NCBI GenBank assembly: GCA_035443185.1
Contig: DAORRV010000032.1
Location: forward strand, 1 to 33,949
Reading direction: 5' to 3'
Source of the DNA: UBA2330 sp035443185
GTDB lineage: Bacteria; Bacteroidota; Ignavibacteria; Tepidaquicellales; Tepidaquicellaceae
DNA length: 33,949 nt
The notes under the pieces are model-generated. The model did not search any database, was not told the origin of the DNA, and saw only the letters and a list, made by a program, of their open reading frames with translations. The position numbers and the translations under genes were made by a program. Positions 14,094 to 23,224 of the stretch are shown in pieces (position 1 is the stretch's first letter; every line of letters starts with the position of its first letter).

Positions 14094-16799
14094 ATGAACA
14101 AATCCAAAAGTATTAAAGAAATTTACAATGAAATTAAGGACTTTGATCTTGTAATAACCAATGATGTTCTGCTTGCTTCTGCTCTCAATAGAAATGTCAC
14201 TTCACCACGGCTCGGAATGCTTTCAATGACTCCAAGACAGCTTGCTCTTAAATATGGTCAGATATATTTTGACAGACTGTATTCTAAGTCCGAACTTATA
14301 CTTCAAATTTACAAACATTCAAAAAAATCAATCAGATATATCCATCAGAGTGTCGAAAAGATTTTTGAAATATGGAATCATACCGGGCTCATCGAAAGCT
14401 GTGAATTATATCTGGGACAGGAAAAAGAACTTCTTAAATATTTCACTGAATTCAAAACAGTTGAATTTGCTATGGAGAAATTTGATGAGAAATATTATGA
14501 GAATAAGAAAATAGCAATTGCAGGTTTTAAACTTTTTAATGAATTAGATAAACAGGTACTTCCGAGAAAACTTTTTCCGGAGTTTATTAAACTAATGTCT
14601 GAAGAAAAATTCACATTCCAAAAAACTTATCTGTTCAATTCAATTACTGATTTGACAAGTTCCATCTCTACATTAATTAATAAAGAGAATCAAAATGAAG
14701 TCGCTTTGATATTTAATACTGACAGTGAATTAAAAAATATATTCACATCAGGATTAAATCAAAAAGGTATTAAGACAGAAATGAAAACTTTCTTAAAAGA
14801 TGATATTTCAGTTGGGAAATTTTTATCTTTTATTGAGTCATCTTTCAATATTTCAGATCATTATGTAAAAGATATTCTTTTTACCGAATCTCTTTTCGGA
14901 ATAAATATTGACAGAAAGTTTTCGAATTTTAATATAACAGGTTATTTAACCACGAGCGACGGTTTGAGAACATTTCAAAATATATATGACCTAATGTCTA
15001 ATGTTGAAGATCATACTTTTACGGAACTGTTTGACAGGATCGAATTTATATCAGGTAAAAAATTAATTCCTGAATTGAAAAATGTTTTGATAATAACAGA
15101 ACTTGGAGAAAAGAAAATAAATTCTGAAAATTTTAATGTACTGAAATATTTTATTTTGAATTTTGATATTGAAACAGGTAAATCAGAAGAAGGCGTACTG
15201 TTTGTAAATGCATCAAACGCTGCATTCGTTGACAGACAGATCACATTTTTTATAGGAATGGATGACAGTTGGACAAGATTGAATATGGATAAAGCTTATA
15301 TTGAAAAAAAAATTGAAGAAGAAAAAGATCTTGAAAAATTCCAGATACTTCTTTCGCAGGGAGGGGAAAAAGTTTATCTGGCATTAAACATTAAAAAGAA
15401 TCAGCCGGTAATACCGTGTTATTATTTTAATATGCTTTCAGGAAAAGATATAAAGGGATTTGAAGATGAATTTTTTAATCCTGTATTTGCTGAGATAAGA
15501 CCGGTTAAAAAGGAAATTAGAATTGCACAGGGACATAATTTGAAATCAGGGGATTCAAAATATGATGGATTAATTTCTCCTTCTATACTGAATTCCTTTT
15601 ATACCTGTCCGAAAAATTTTTCATACAGCAAGCTTTTACCGCAGGAGGAAAAAAGTTATTTCCTGAAAGGAACACTTCTCCATGATTTTGCTGAATTTTA
15701 CTTTAATCATCCTGAATATTGCAGGAAAAACTTTAACAATTTGTTAGATAAAATTTTGAAAAGATATTCGGGTTTTTTATCGGAAATAAATAAAGATAAA
15801 GAAAGGACATCTTTTAAGATTGGTATGAAAGTAATTATGGATTTCATTGAGAGTCAGAATTTTGATTATGAAATTGAAATACCGGCATCAGGTACCTGGA
15901 AAAAATCCGGCAGTAAGACAGACAGATCAGGCATTGATTTTTTTAAAGAGCTGGGAATGGAAAAAAAATATACGAATACAGAGAAATGGATGGAAAGATT
16001 TGAATCATGTATGAGGGGAAAGATAGATCTTACATCCGGTCAAACTATAGTAGATTACAAATCAAGCAGATCCGGTAAATCCGAAAGTGCTTTGATAAAT
16101 GAATATAAAGTAGAACGGCTTGCGAAAGATAAAGCTGACAATGCTAACTTTCAGACTATAGCTTATATTGCAGGTAAGCGGGAAGACAACCCTGATGAAG
16201 AAATTAATTTTATATATCTTTATTTACTTCTTAATTCAGGAGATTACATTAAGGGTATTCAGGATCCTGAAAAATCAATTACTTCTGTCAAATATATCCC
16301 TAAGACTTTCAAAAGATATATAATCTCTGATGAGTTTTATGAGTTGATAAGTACCAAGCATGAAGTGTTCACCGTGCTTGATCATGGAATGTTTAGTAAA
16401 CTGATAAAAGAAAATTTCGATGACATAGATTTTTATAATATTGATTCAATTTCAGGAAATCTTGAAGACAGGATCTACTCGTATTTGAATGAAGACAAAG
16501 GAATTGATTATACATTTTTTGGTAACAGAAAAGAGGAGACATTCAGAAGTAAAATTATATATCCTGTATTTAAAGAAATATTCAAAGCCCGCACAGGCTC
16601 TAAAGAATATCCGCATATTTATAAAGATGAAGTTGATGAATTCCTCATATTTGCCAAAGAGAAAATTAAAGAGATCAATGAATGTTACAAAACTGATTTT
16701 CCAAACAGACCTGTAAATGATCTGCGAAGTGTATGTATGAAATGTGATTATCTTAATATCTGTATTGGAAATAAATTACTTACTGCTGATGAAAACTAA
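14094..16799 (+). CDS. addB: AddB-like PD-(D/E)XK nuclease with iron-sulfur cysteines
   Basis: 901 residues, shorter than B. subtilis AddB (about 1,160). The N-terminal half is a degenerate helicase-like region with no Walker A motif. The C-terminal nuclease domain has K643-I-D645-L and V-D654-Y-K656, the D...DxK active site. Four cysteines frame it, C505 (TCPKNFSYSKL) and C881-x2-C884-x5-C890 (CMKCDYLNIC), the exact spacing of the AddB iron-sulfur staple. Together with the overlapping helicase gene this would make an AddAB enzyme that resects double-strand breaks for RecA loading. The addA ATG lies 11 bp before its stop. Sequence outside the motifs is strongly diverged. Confidence 0.82.
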   Translation: MNKSKSIKEIYNEIKDFDLVITNDVLLASALNRNVTSPRLGMLSMTPRQLALKYGQIYFDRLYSKSELILQIYKHSKKSIRYIHQSVEKIFEIWNHTGLIESCELYLGQEKELLKYFTEFKTVEFAMEKFDEKYYENKKIAIAGFKLFNELDKQVLPRKLFPEFIKLMSEEKFTFQKTYLFNSITDLTSSISTLINKENQNEVALIFNTDSELKNIFTSGLNQKGIKTEMKTFLKDDISVGKFLSFIESSFNISDHYVKDILFTESLFGINIDRKFSNFNITGYLTTSDGLRTFQNIYDLMSNVEDHTFTELFDRIEFISGKKLIPELKNVLIITELGEKKINSENFNVLKYFILNFDIETGKSEEGVLFVNASNAAFVDRQITFFIGMDDSWTRLNMDKAYIEKKIEEEKDLEKFQILLSQGGEKVYLALNIKKNQPVIPCYYFNMLSGKDIKGFEDEFFNPVFAEIRPVKKEIRIAQGHNLKSGDSKYDGLISPSILNSFYTCPKNFSYSKLLPQEEKSYFLKGTLLHDFAEFYFNHPEYCRKNFNNLLDKILKRYSGFLSEINKDKERTSFKIGMKVIMDFIESQNFDYEIEIPASGTWKKSGSKTDRSGIDFFKELGMEKKYTNTEKWMERFESCMRGKIDLTSGQTIVDYKSSRSGKSESALINEYKVERLAKDKADNANFQTIAYIAGKREDNPDEEINFIYLYLLLNSGDYIKGIQDPEKSITSVKYIPKTFKRYIISDEFYELISTKHEVFTVLDHGMFSKLIKENFDDIDFYNIDSISGNLEDRIYSYLNEDKGIDYTFFGNRKEETFRSKIIYPVFKEIFKARTGSKEYPHIYKDEVDEFLIFAKEKIKEINECYKTDFPNRPVNDLRSVCMKCDYLNICIGNKLLTADEN

Positions 16800-19773
16800 A
16801 ATTACAAATATAAATCCACAGGATACTTTTGCTGATTCACTGGATGGAATTTATCTGGTTGATGCAGGAGCCGGAACAGGAAAGACACATACTATTATCC
16901 GACGTTATGAAAATCTTATCAATAAAGGTGTGCTGCCGAAAGACATTCTGCTGATCACATTCACCAAAAATGCAGCAGAGAAAATGAGAAATGATGTAGT
17001 CACGAAAAAATTCGGGAAAGATGTAAACATCACAGACCTATTGGAAGCACCTGTTTTGAATTTCCATGCATTTTGTCTGAGATTTCTTAAGAAGCACGGA
17101 CTCAATTCACCAAAGCTGCTGGGAATAAATGAAATGCTGACAGGTAATTTTAATGTAACTGAAAATGAAGTTTATGAAAATGAGGTCTTCAGAAAATTTT
17201 ATCTCAGATTTAGAAAAGATAATTTCAAAAAATATGCAGGTATATATAAAAGTCTCGGAGATGATTTCGGTTCAGTACATTCTATAATAAAAAAGCTCTG
17301 TAGTATCGGGATATTTCCGACATCTGAAGGTTGGTTTGGAAATGGAAAAGAATTGTTAAACGGGAATGAAAATAGATATAATGAAAAATTTGACATTCTT
17401 AATGATGTTAAAATAGGTGAGAAAAAGGAGAAGCAGAATGATATGCAGAATATTCTAAAAGCATTGAAATCAAATGTATTTATTGATTTTAATTATGAAG
17501 ATTGGCTGGATGATAAGAGAGTTAAAGAAGAATTAAAGGATATTGTATTTAAGGATGATGAGCAGGAGTTGCTGATCGAATTTACCCGTGACGTTTATTT
17601 TTCATATATAGAATTTATGCTGAAGAAAAATATTCTGAATTTTGATTTTATAATAATGTTTGCTTTTCTAATTCTATATAATAATAAAAATGTCAGAGAG
17701 ACTGCACAGTTTGAATATATAATGGTGGATGAATTTCAGGACACAGACGAATTACAGTTCCTGTTGCTTATGCTTTTATGTAAAAATATTGACGGGCATG
17801 CAAATATAGGTGTAGTCGGCGACTGGAAACAGGGGATCTATGGATTCAGAAATACAACTATAGAAAACATCACTGAATTTACAGAAAGACTATCTGATTA
17901 TAAAAAAGTTTTAAACTCAGGTGAAGAAAGAATTTCCTATAACACGGATCCTGAAAAAATAAATAAAATTACTTTTGAATATAATTACAGGAGTTCTCAG
18001 AAGATATTGGACTTTAGTCTGAGTACTCTCCGCTGTAAAGGTTTTGAAGATGATGAAGTTGATATAAACTTACTTAAAGAAAATTTCAATGAAGCACTGA
18101 AGGCAAGAAGAGAATTTGATGATGCTTCAGAGATAATATTTTATGAGTCTGCTGAGGAAGATTCGGATAGTGAGGCAGAGCTTGTACTTATGAAAATCTC
18201 AGAGCTGACAAATGATGAGAAATATATTATCAGGGATTTTGATAATGAAGGAAATACAAAAAGTGAAAGGAGATTAAAATATTCTGACATTTGTGTTTTG
18301 GCAAGGACAAATGAATTCGGACTGAAACTTCAGAAAGCGGGTATTGATAAAAACGTTCCAGTTAACTTTGACGGTGGCCTTGAACTGTTTGCATCTGAGC
18401 AGGGAATTCTTTTGCTTGCCTGGCTGAGAGTAATGCTTAATGAAAGAGATATTGCAGGCTGGATACCTATACTTGAAAAGGACGGAAATAAATTTAATGA
18501 TTTACTTTATCTGAAAAAACTTATAGAAAAAGGAAAGACCAATGAGGAAGCTGATTATTTTAAAGATCTGTTTTCTTTCAGGGAAAAATTATTGTCAGAA
18601 AATAAAAGTCTTATCAATATAATTGAAATGATCTTTACCCGTTATGGATTTGCTGATGTATATTGTAATTCCATTATTGCAGAGTTCACAAACTGGACTA
18701 AGAGTGAAATTCTTTCACCCGGTGAACTTACAAATTTAATAGATTCATTATCCTGCAGCAGATTTAAAGTTGAAATAAATAATACTGATGATGCTGTAAT
18801 TTATCAGACTATTCACGGAGCTAAGGGACTGGAATATCCTGTTGTGATACTGGCTAACCTGAACTCAAGAACATTCCCATCATCAAAAAATACGATAAAT
18901 AGTATTTATTATAATCCTGTAACGGGACTCAGATCAAGAAAACAATTCGGAACGATAGGTGAATATTCTGGAGTGTTTGATAATTTCAGATCAGAGATCC
19001 TGATAAAGATGATGAAGGCAAATAATTCTGATGAAGAAAGAAGGCTTCTTTATGTGGCTGTGACACGGGCAAAACAGTATTTGTATTTTACTGCGAGAAA
19101 GCCGTCATTATTTTTTACTGAACTCAAAAAGCATACCGGAATGGAATCGGTAACTGATTTTAAATATGAAATAATACCTGTAAAATATGAGTCAGATATT
19201 TCGAGCGAAGAAATTGAACTTGAGATCACAAAAACTGATGAAAGAAAGTTTGTGTCTGTTCATAGTATTATGAATGAAGCGGGAAGTGAAATGGAAAGTA
19301 CAGGATTTTTTACTGACAAAGAAAATAAAGAAAAGTATGAGGAACATTCGGGCATAGATGAAGATGCAAAAGCATCAATTGGACTAAGTTTAAATGAAGC
19401 ACTTACTTATGGAAATAAGATCCATCTTGCAGCACAGAAACTTGCTGAAAATTCTGATATTAAAATTGAGAATGATGAGCTTAAAAGGATTTCAGATTTT
19501 CTGAAAAGCTGCGGAGCTGCTGAGATATTACCTGAGGTAGAGTTTCTTTATCCGAAAGGAAATGACATTATAAGAGGAACGATTGATCTGTTGCTGATCT
19601 ATGAGGACAGAATTCAGATCGTAGATTATAAAACAGATAAGAGTAAAAAATATATTGAGAAATATAAAAAGCAGCTGAGTATTTACAGAGAAGTGATCAG
19701 GGAAATATATCCTGACAAAAAAATAACAGCAAAAATTTTCTATACCGGTCTGAATGAAGTATTGGAAGTTTGA
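16789..19773 (+). CDS. addA: AddA/UvrD-like ATP-dependent helicase-nuclease
   Basis: 994 residues from ATG 16789, overlapping addB by 11 bp; a GTG at 16744 would add 15 hydrophobic residues that are not family-like. Superfamily 1A motifs in order: Walker A AGAGTGKT (26-33), LITFTKNAAEKMR (Ia), YIMVDEFQDTDELQ (II), GDWKQGIYGFRN (III), FEYNYRSSQKIL (IV), QTIHGAKGLEYPVVILANL (V), EERRLLYVAVTRAKQYLY (VI). The C-terminal RecB-type nuclease shows EVEFLYPKGN, GTIDLLL and QIVDYKTDKS. It is the motor and second nuclease of the complex. It is about 20% shorter than Firmicutes AddA. The gap 19774-19973 must hold the ATP synthase promoter; no consensus is obvious. Confidence 0.9.
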   Translation: MKTKITNINPQDTFADSLDGIYLVDAGAGTGKTHTIIRRYENLINKGVLPKDILLITFTKNAAEKMRNDVVTKKFGKDVNITDLLEAPVLNFHAFCLRFLKKHGLNSPKLLGINEMLTGNFNVTENEVYENEVFRKFYLRFRKDNFKKYAGIYKSLGDDFGSVHSIIKKLCSIGIFPTSEGWFGNGKELLNGNENRYNEKFDILNDVKIGEKKEKQNDMQNILKALKSNVFIDFNYEDWLDDKRVKEELKDIVFKDDEQELLIEFTRDVYFSYIEFMLKKNILNFDFIIMFAFLILYNNKNVRETAQFEYIMVDEFQDTDELQFLLLMLLCKNIDGHANIGVVGDWKQGIYGFRNTTIENITEFTERLSDYKKVLNSGEERISYNTDPEKINKITFEYNYRSSQKILDFSLSTLRCKGFEDDEVDINLLKENFNEALKARREFDDASEIIFYESAEEDSDSEAELVLMKISELTNDEKYIIRDFDNEGNTKSERRLKYSDICVLARTNEFGLKLQKAGIDKNVPVNFDGGLELFASEQGILLLAWLRVMLNERDIAGWIPILEKDGNKFNDLLYLKKLIEKGKTNEEADYFKDLFSFREKLLSENKSLINIIEMIFTRYGFADVYCNSIIAEFTNWTKSEILSPGELTNLIDSLSCSRFKVEINNTDDAVIYQTIHGAKGLEYPVVILANLNSRTFPSSKNTINSIYYNPVTGLRSRKQFGTIGEYSGVFDNFRSEILIKMMKANNSDEERRLLYVAVTRAKQYLYFTARKPSLFFTELKKHTGMESVTDFKYEIIPVKYESDISSEEIELEITKTDERKFVSVHSIMNEAGSEMESTGFFTDKENKEKYEEHSGIDEDAKASIGLSLNEALTYGNKIHLAAQKLAENSDIKIENDELKRISDFLKSCGAAEILPEVEFLYPKGNDIIRGTIDLLLIYEDRIQIVDYKTDKSKKYIEKYKKQLSIYREVIREIYPDKKITAKIFYTGLNEVLEV

Positions 19774-19973
19774 AAATAATTCAAAGATAGTCTGACTATT
19801 GTGAAATAATCCCGTTTGAAAATATATATCTGTTATTTTAATTTTTTAAAAATTAATACTAAATAAAGTATTAAGCGATTTAAGAAAAAAATTAATTTTT
19901 TTCGAAATCCCGATAAAGCTGAATTGATTTTACAACACATTTTGATTAAATTTATAATCGCTAATAATGTTTT

Positions 19974-20291
19974 ATGAATGACTCAAAAGACACTCCGAAC
20001 AAGAGTGAAGAAAAGAGAGAAGGTACTTTAAAGAAGGTACTTACCAAACCATTATTTAAAGCAGATTCAAAAATTGCTCAGTATTCAGGATTAGGTGTTT
20101 CATTGGTTGTTACGATCCTGATTTTTTTATGGGTGGGTATGTGGCTTGACGGTAAATTTGAAACTGGGTTTTTGTTCACATTATCTTTAACTTTCATAGG
20201 ATTTGCAGCAGGGTTTTACAGTTTTTATCTTAACATTAAAAAGCTGACTGATGCAGACAAGAAAGAAAATCCAAACTACAATAAGTTCTGA
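19974..20291 (+). CDS. atpZ: AtpZ-like F0F1 ATP synthase accessory membrane protein
   Basis: 105 residues: a charged N-terminal tail of about 30 residues, then two membrane segments. The first (IAQYSGLGVSLVVTILIFLW) and the following VGMWLDGKFETGF are the AtpZ signature, and the second is LSLTFIGFAAGFYSFYLNI. It heads the ATP synthase cluster, where AtpZ normally sits. Proposed roles are Mg2+ provision or assembly of the c-ring with AtpI. Its stop TGA overlaps the CTG of the next frame. Confidence 0.85.
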   Translation: MNDSKDTPNKSEEKREGTLKKVLTKPLFKADSKIAQYSGLGVSLVVTILIFLWVGMWLDGKFETGFLFTLSLTFIGFAAGFYSFYLNIKKLTDADKKENPNYNKF

Positions 20292-20689
20292 ATACATTAG
20301 ATTTTAAAAAGTTCATTCTCAAAATTGTTATAATAAGTGTTGTTCTTTTAACAGTTGCATTCGTTTTAATTTCAGTCAGAGATCTTGAGGTTTATACATT
20401 ACCTCTAATTATCGGATGGTTAATTAGTTTTGCAAATGTTGTAATTGGGAGCTATATAATTACAAAAGCTTTCAGAGACCAGGGAAAAGGGTTTTTCAAC
20501 ACAGTTCTTTTAAGTATGGTAGTAAGGATGTTTTCGATCGCAGCATTGGTCTTCGTCCTGATCTACTTTTTGAAATTAGATAAGATTGGATTTAGTGTAA
20601 TTTTATTTTTCTTTTATTTTTTATTCATGATACTGGAAATAAATTACATGTCATCCTCCAAAAAAAATACAATCAATCAAGTATCATAA
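20288..20689 (+). CDS. atpI: AtpI-like four-helix membrane protein with apparent CTG start
   Basis: A 134-codon frame (133 residues) with no ATG, GTG or TTG in its first third. An in-frame TAA lies two codons before CTG 20288, and CTG overlaps the atpZ stop (CTGA), the same arrangement as an ATGA coupling. The product has four hydrophobic segments: FILKIVIISVVLLTVAFVLI; PLIIGWLISFANVVIGSYII; VLLSMVVRMFSIAALVFVLI; and VILFFFYFLFMILEINYM, followed by a polar tail. Topology, size and position between atpZ and atpB match AtpI, the c-ring assembly factor; primary sequence similarity is weak. An ATT start a few codons on is the alternative. The frame is uninterrupted, which argues that it is a real gene. 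Confidence 0.7.
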   Translation: MNTLDFKKFILKIVIISVVLLTVAFVLISVRDLEVYTLPLIIGWLISFANVVIGSYIITKAFRDQGKGFFNTVLLSMVVRMFSIAALVFVLIYFLKLDKIGFSVILFFFYFLFMILEINYMSSSKKNTINQVS

Positions 20690-20703
20690 AAATTTTTAAT
20701 ATT

Positions 20704-21621
20704 TTGCATCTGACACCCTCGTTTAAATTCAGTTCAATCCTAAAAAGATCATCCGGACTATTTTTAATTTTATTCATATTAATTACGTCTTTATCACAGC
20801 AGACTTTTGCTGATGATCATTCAGGAAGTGATGAAAAATTTGACATTATTGAAAAAGTAGTCGATCATGACTATGTAGATTTTTATTTCCTTGGAAAGCT
20901 GCACCTGCCAAAGTTTGAGCCGGTACATTTTCTTGGAATGACTTTTGATTTCTCGATCACAAAGACTTTGTTCATGATGTTCGTATCGACTTTCATTCTT
21001 ATCCTTGTGCTTTTATATGCAGTGTCCAGTAATAAGAAAAATAAATATCCGAAAGGGATCGGAAATCTTGTTGAGTCAATGGTAGTATTTGTCAGAGATG
21101 ACATTGTCGTACCAAACATGGGAAAAGAAGGATTAAAACTGATGCCGTTTTTTCTCACATTATTTTTCTTTATAATGTTTGCAAATCTTATCGGACTGTT
21201 TCCTTTTATGGCTCAGCCGACAAAGAATATTAACGTAACAGCCGGTCTTGCAATTATTACATTTATAGTTACTCAGATCAAAGGAATTCAGGCACACGGA
21301 TTAGGCGGATATGCCAAAGCACTTGTACCACCCGGAGTTCCGGTGTTTGTACTTCCAATTATGGTAGTCGTAGAATTCATTGGATTATTTACAAAGCCAT
21401 TTTCATTACTGATGAGGCTTTTTGCAAATATCACAGCGGGATCGATAATTATATTTTCACTGATAGGACTTATTTTTGTAATGGAATATGCAGGCTCAGC
21501 AATCGCAGTTCCATTCGCTTTATTTATTTACATGATGGAAATTTTTATTGCACTGCTGCAGGCATATATTTTCACAATGCTTTCGGTTTTATATATTAAC
21601 ATGGCAATGCATTCGCATTAA
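20704..21621 (+). CDS. atpB: F0F1 ATP synthase subunit a
   Basis: 305 residues from a TTG start; the first in-frame ATG is about 80 residues in, beyond conserved sequence. It begins with a signal-like hydrophobic stretch (LFLILFILITSLSQQTFADD) then a periplasmic segment, as in other Bacteroidota/Chlorobi subunit a. The proton half-channels are in the later membrane helices. Essential R238 lies in SLLMRLFANITAGSIIIF, which faces the c-ring glutamate, and the last helix is EIFIALLQAYIFTMLSVLY. No clear ribosome site precedes the TTG, 14 bp after the previous gene. Confidence 0.95.
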   Translation: MHLTPSFKFSSILKRSSGLFLILFILITSLSQQTFADDHSGSDEKFDIIEKVVDHDYVDFYFLGKLHLPKFEPVHFLGMTFDFSITKTLFMMFVSTFILILVLLYAVSSNKKNKYPKGIGNLVESMVVFVRDDIVVPNMGKEGLKLMPFFLTLFFFIMFANLIGLFPFMAQPTKNINVTAGLAIITFIVTQIKGIQAHGLGGYAKALVPPGVPVFVLPIMVVVEFIGLFTKPFSLLMRLFANITAGSIIIFSLIGLIFVMEYAGSAIAVPFALFIYMMEIFIALLQAYIFTMLSVLYINMAMHSH

Positions 21622-21704
21622 CATGTTTTAAATTTTAAAAAAAAGAGAAACAAAATAAAAATAAATTAAAATAACTTAAACACAACAAAGGAGACTAATC
21701 TAAA

Positions 21705-21926
21705 ATGGATTTAGGATTTTTAGGAGCCGGTATAGGTGCCGGATTAACAGTAATTGGAGCAGGTATCGGAATCGGAAGACTTGCAGGATCAGCAATGGAA
21801 GCAAGTGGAAGACAGCCTGAAGCTTTAGGCGAGATCAGAACATCAATGATCATTGCAGCAGCGCTTGTAGAAGGAGTTGCTCTATTCGGACTTGTTATCT
21901 GTATTTTGCTTGCTACAAAAAGCTAA
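21705..21926 (+). CDS. atpE: F0F1 ATP synthase subunit c
   Basis: 73 residues, two helices joined by the polar loop ASGRQPEALGEIRTS. Helix 1 is glycine-rich (GAGIGAGLTVIGAGIGIGRL). Helix 2 carries the ion-binding E56 in ALVEGVALFGLVICIL. A Gly follows the Glu, and the helix 1 Gln of Na+ enzymes is absent, so H+ coupling is the better inference. AAGGAG at 21688-21693, 11 bp from the ATG, is strong for this genome, as expected for a protein made in many copies per complex. Confidence 0.97.
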   Translation: MDLGFLGAGIGAGLTVIGAGIGIGRLAGSAMEASGRQPEALGEIRTSMIIAAALVEGVALFGLVICILLATKS

Positions 21927-22068
21927 TCAGTAAAAGCTAGTATTCAAAAATCGGTTGATATTATATTAAACCGTTATATAAATTTAAATAAATCAGATAA
22001 TGATATATTATCTTTCATTACTTTACAATTATTCCTTTATATTTTTATTCAACGGGGATGAAAAGCCG

Positions 22069-22557
22069 ATGCTTTTATCCATCAATCCGGGACTGATAAT
22101 ATGGCAGCTCATTATATTTGCGTTGCTGCTGATTCTTTTGAAAAAGATCGCATGGAAGCCATTGCTTTCAGCTTTGAATTCAAGAGAGCAGTCTATTAAG
22201 GATGCAGTCGAGTCGGCTGAAAATCTTAAGAAAGACGCTGAAGATATGATCGCAGAAAATAAAAGAGTCATGGCTGAAGCAAATACTCAGTCTATGAAGA
22301 TCATTAATGAAGCGAAAGAAATGTCGAATAAAATAGGGGATGAGATCAAAGCCAAAGCCAATGAGGATTCAAGAAAACTCATTGAACAGGCTAAAGAAGA
22401 AATAAAGAAAGAGAAAGAATCTGCAATGGCAGACCTGAGAAACGAAGTTTCTGATCTTGCCATCAAAGCGGCTGAGAAAATATTAAATGACAATCTTGAT
22501 GAAACCAGGCAAAAGAAGATAGTCAATGATTTTATTTCTCAGATACCAAAAAATTAA
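22069..22557 (+). CDS. atpF: F0F1 ATP synthase subunit b
   Basis: 162 residues from ATG 22069. Subunit b proteins normally begin a few residues before the membrane helix, here NPGLIIWQLIIFALLLILL, then KKIAWKPLLSALNSREQSI. The rest is the long stator helix with heptad Ala and charged residues (AKANEDSRKLIEQAKEEIKK) ending in EKILNDNLDETRQKKIV, the delta-contact region. The frame is open back to ATG 22000, which would add 23 residues of unlike character and has no ribosome site; this earlier start cannot be excluded. Confidence 0.92.
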   Translation: MLLSINPGLIIWQLIIFALLLILLKKIAWKPLLSALNSREQSIKDAVESAENLKKDAEDMIAENKRVMAEANTQSMKIINEAKEMSNKIGDEIKAKANEDSRKLIEQAKEEIKKEKESAMADLRNEVSDLAIKAAEKILNDNLDETRQKKIVNDFISQIPKN

Positions 22558-22584
22558 TACTGTATTACTAAAGAATAATCAGAC

Positions 22585-23136
22585 ATGATCTCAAAAGCAG
22601 CAAGAAGATATTCATTAGCTTTATATTCGATAGCAGAAGAGAACGGTAACACTGAACTTATTGCTAAGGATATAGACAATATTCTTAACTTAATTAATTC
22701 AAACAGAGAACTTGAACTGTTCTTTGTTAGTCCTGTCATCAGCAAGAGCAAAAAGCTTACTGCTGTAAAGGATATTTTCGGTAACAACTCTTCAGAGCTG
22801 GTTATGAATTTTCTAAGAATTATTATTGAAAGAAGAAGAGAGGCACTTGTCAAAGATATCTTTACTGATTTTCTGAATCTCAAAAAAGAAAAGCAGGGAA
22901 TAGTCGATGTGATGGTTAAAACTACTGTAGAACTGAATGAACAGGAAAAAGAGAATATGAAAAAAAGTATAGAAGCTTATACGAAATTAAAGAGTGATAT
23001 TAAATTCGGATTAGACAGTTCCATTATTGGCGGCTTTGTTGCTACGATAAATGATACTGTACTGGATGCAAGCATTAAAAGACAGCTTGAGAATCTCAGA
23101 GAAAAATTCAGAACCGGTGATCATTCACTTAATTAG
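22585..23136 (+). CDS. atpH: F0F1 ATP synthase subunit delta
   Basis: 183 residues, the usual length. N-terminal helical domain: MISKAARRYSLALYSIAEEN, which binds the tip of subunit alpha. C-terminal domain: VDVMVKTTVELNEQEKENMK and IIGGFVATINDTVLDASIKR, the conserved family end that contacts subunit b. It follows atpF by 27 bp and precedes atpA. Confidence 0.94.
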   Translation: MISKAARRYSLALYSIAEENGNTELIAKDIDNILNLINSNRELELFFVSPVISKSKKLTAVKDIFGNNSSELVMNFLRIIIERRREALVKDIFTDFLNLKKEKQGIVDVMVKTTVELNEQEKENMKKSIEAYTKLKSDIKFGLDSSIIGGFVATINDTVLDASIKRQLENLREKFRTGDHSLN

Positions 23137-23224
23137 TTTTATCAGTTATAAAGGTTTTAGAAATTCAAACAAAATTTTAACAATTAATAAATATTAACAT
23201 TTTTAATATTAGGAGATATAAACA

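Noticed and set aside
16744..16788. Earlier GTG start for the AddA-like protein
   Set aside because: It adds 15 hydrophobic residues that look unlike the family; ATG 16789 gives the usual short N-terminus and a small overlap with addB.
21705..21926. Na+-coupled c-ring
   Set aside because: The residue after the ion-binding Glu is Gly and the Gln of Na+ sites is absent; H+ coupling fits better.
22000..22068. Earlier ATG for subunit b
   Set aside because: The extra 23 residues are not typical of subunit b and no ribosome site precedes them; kept as an alternative.
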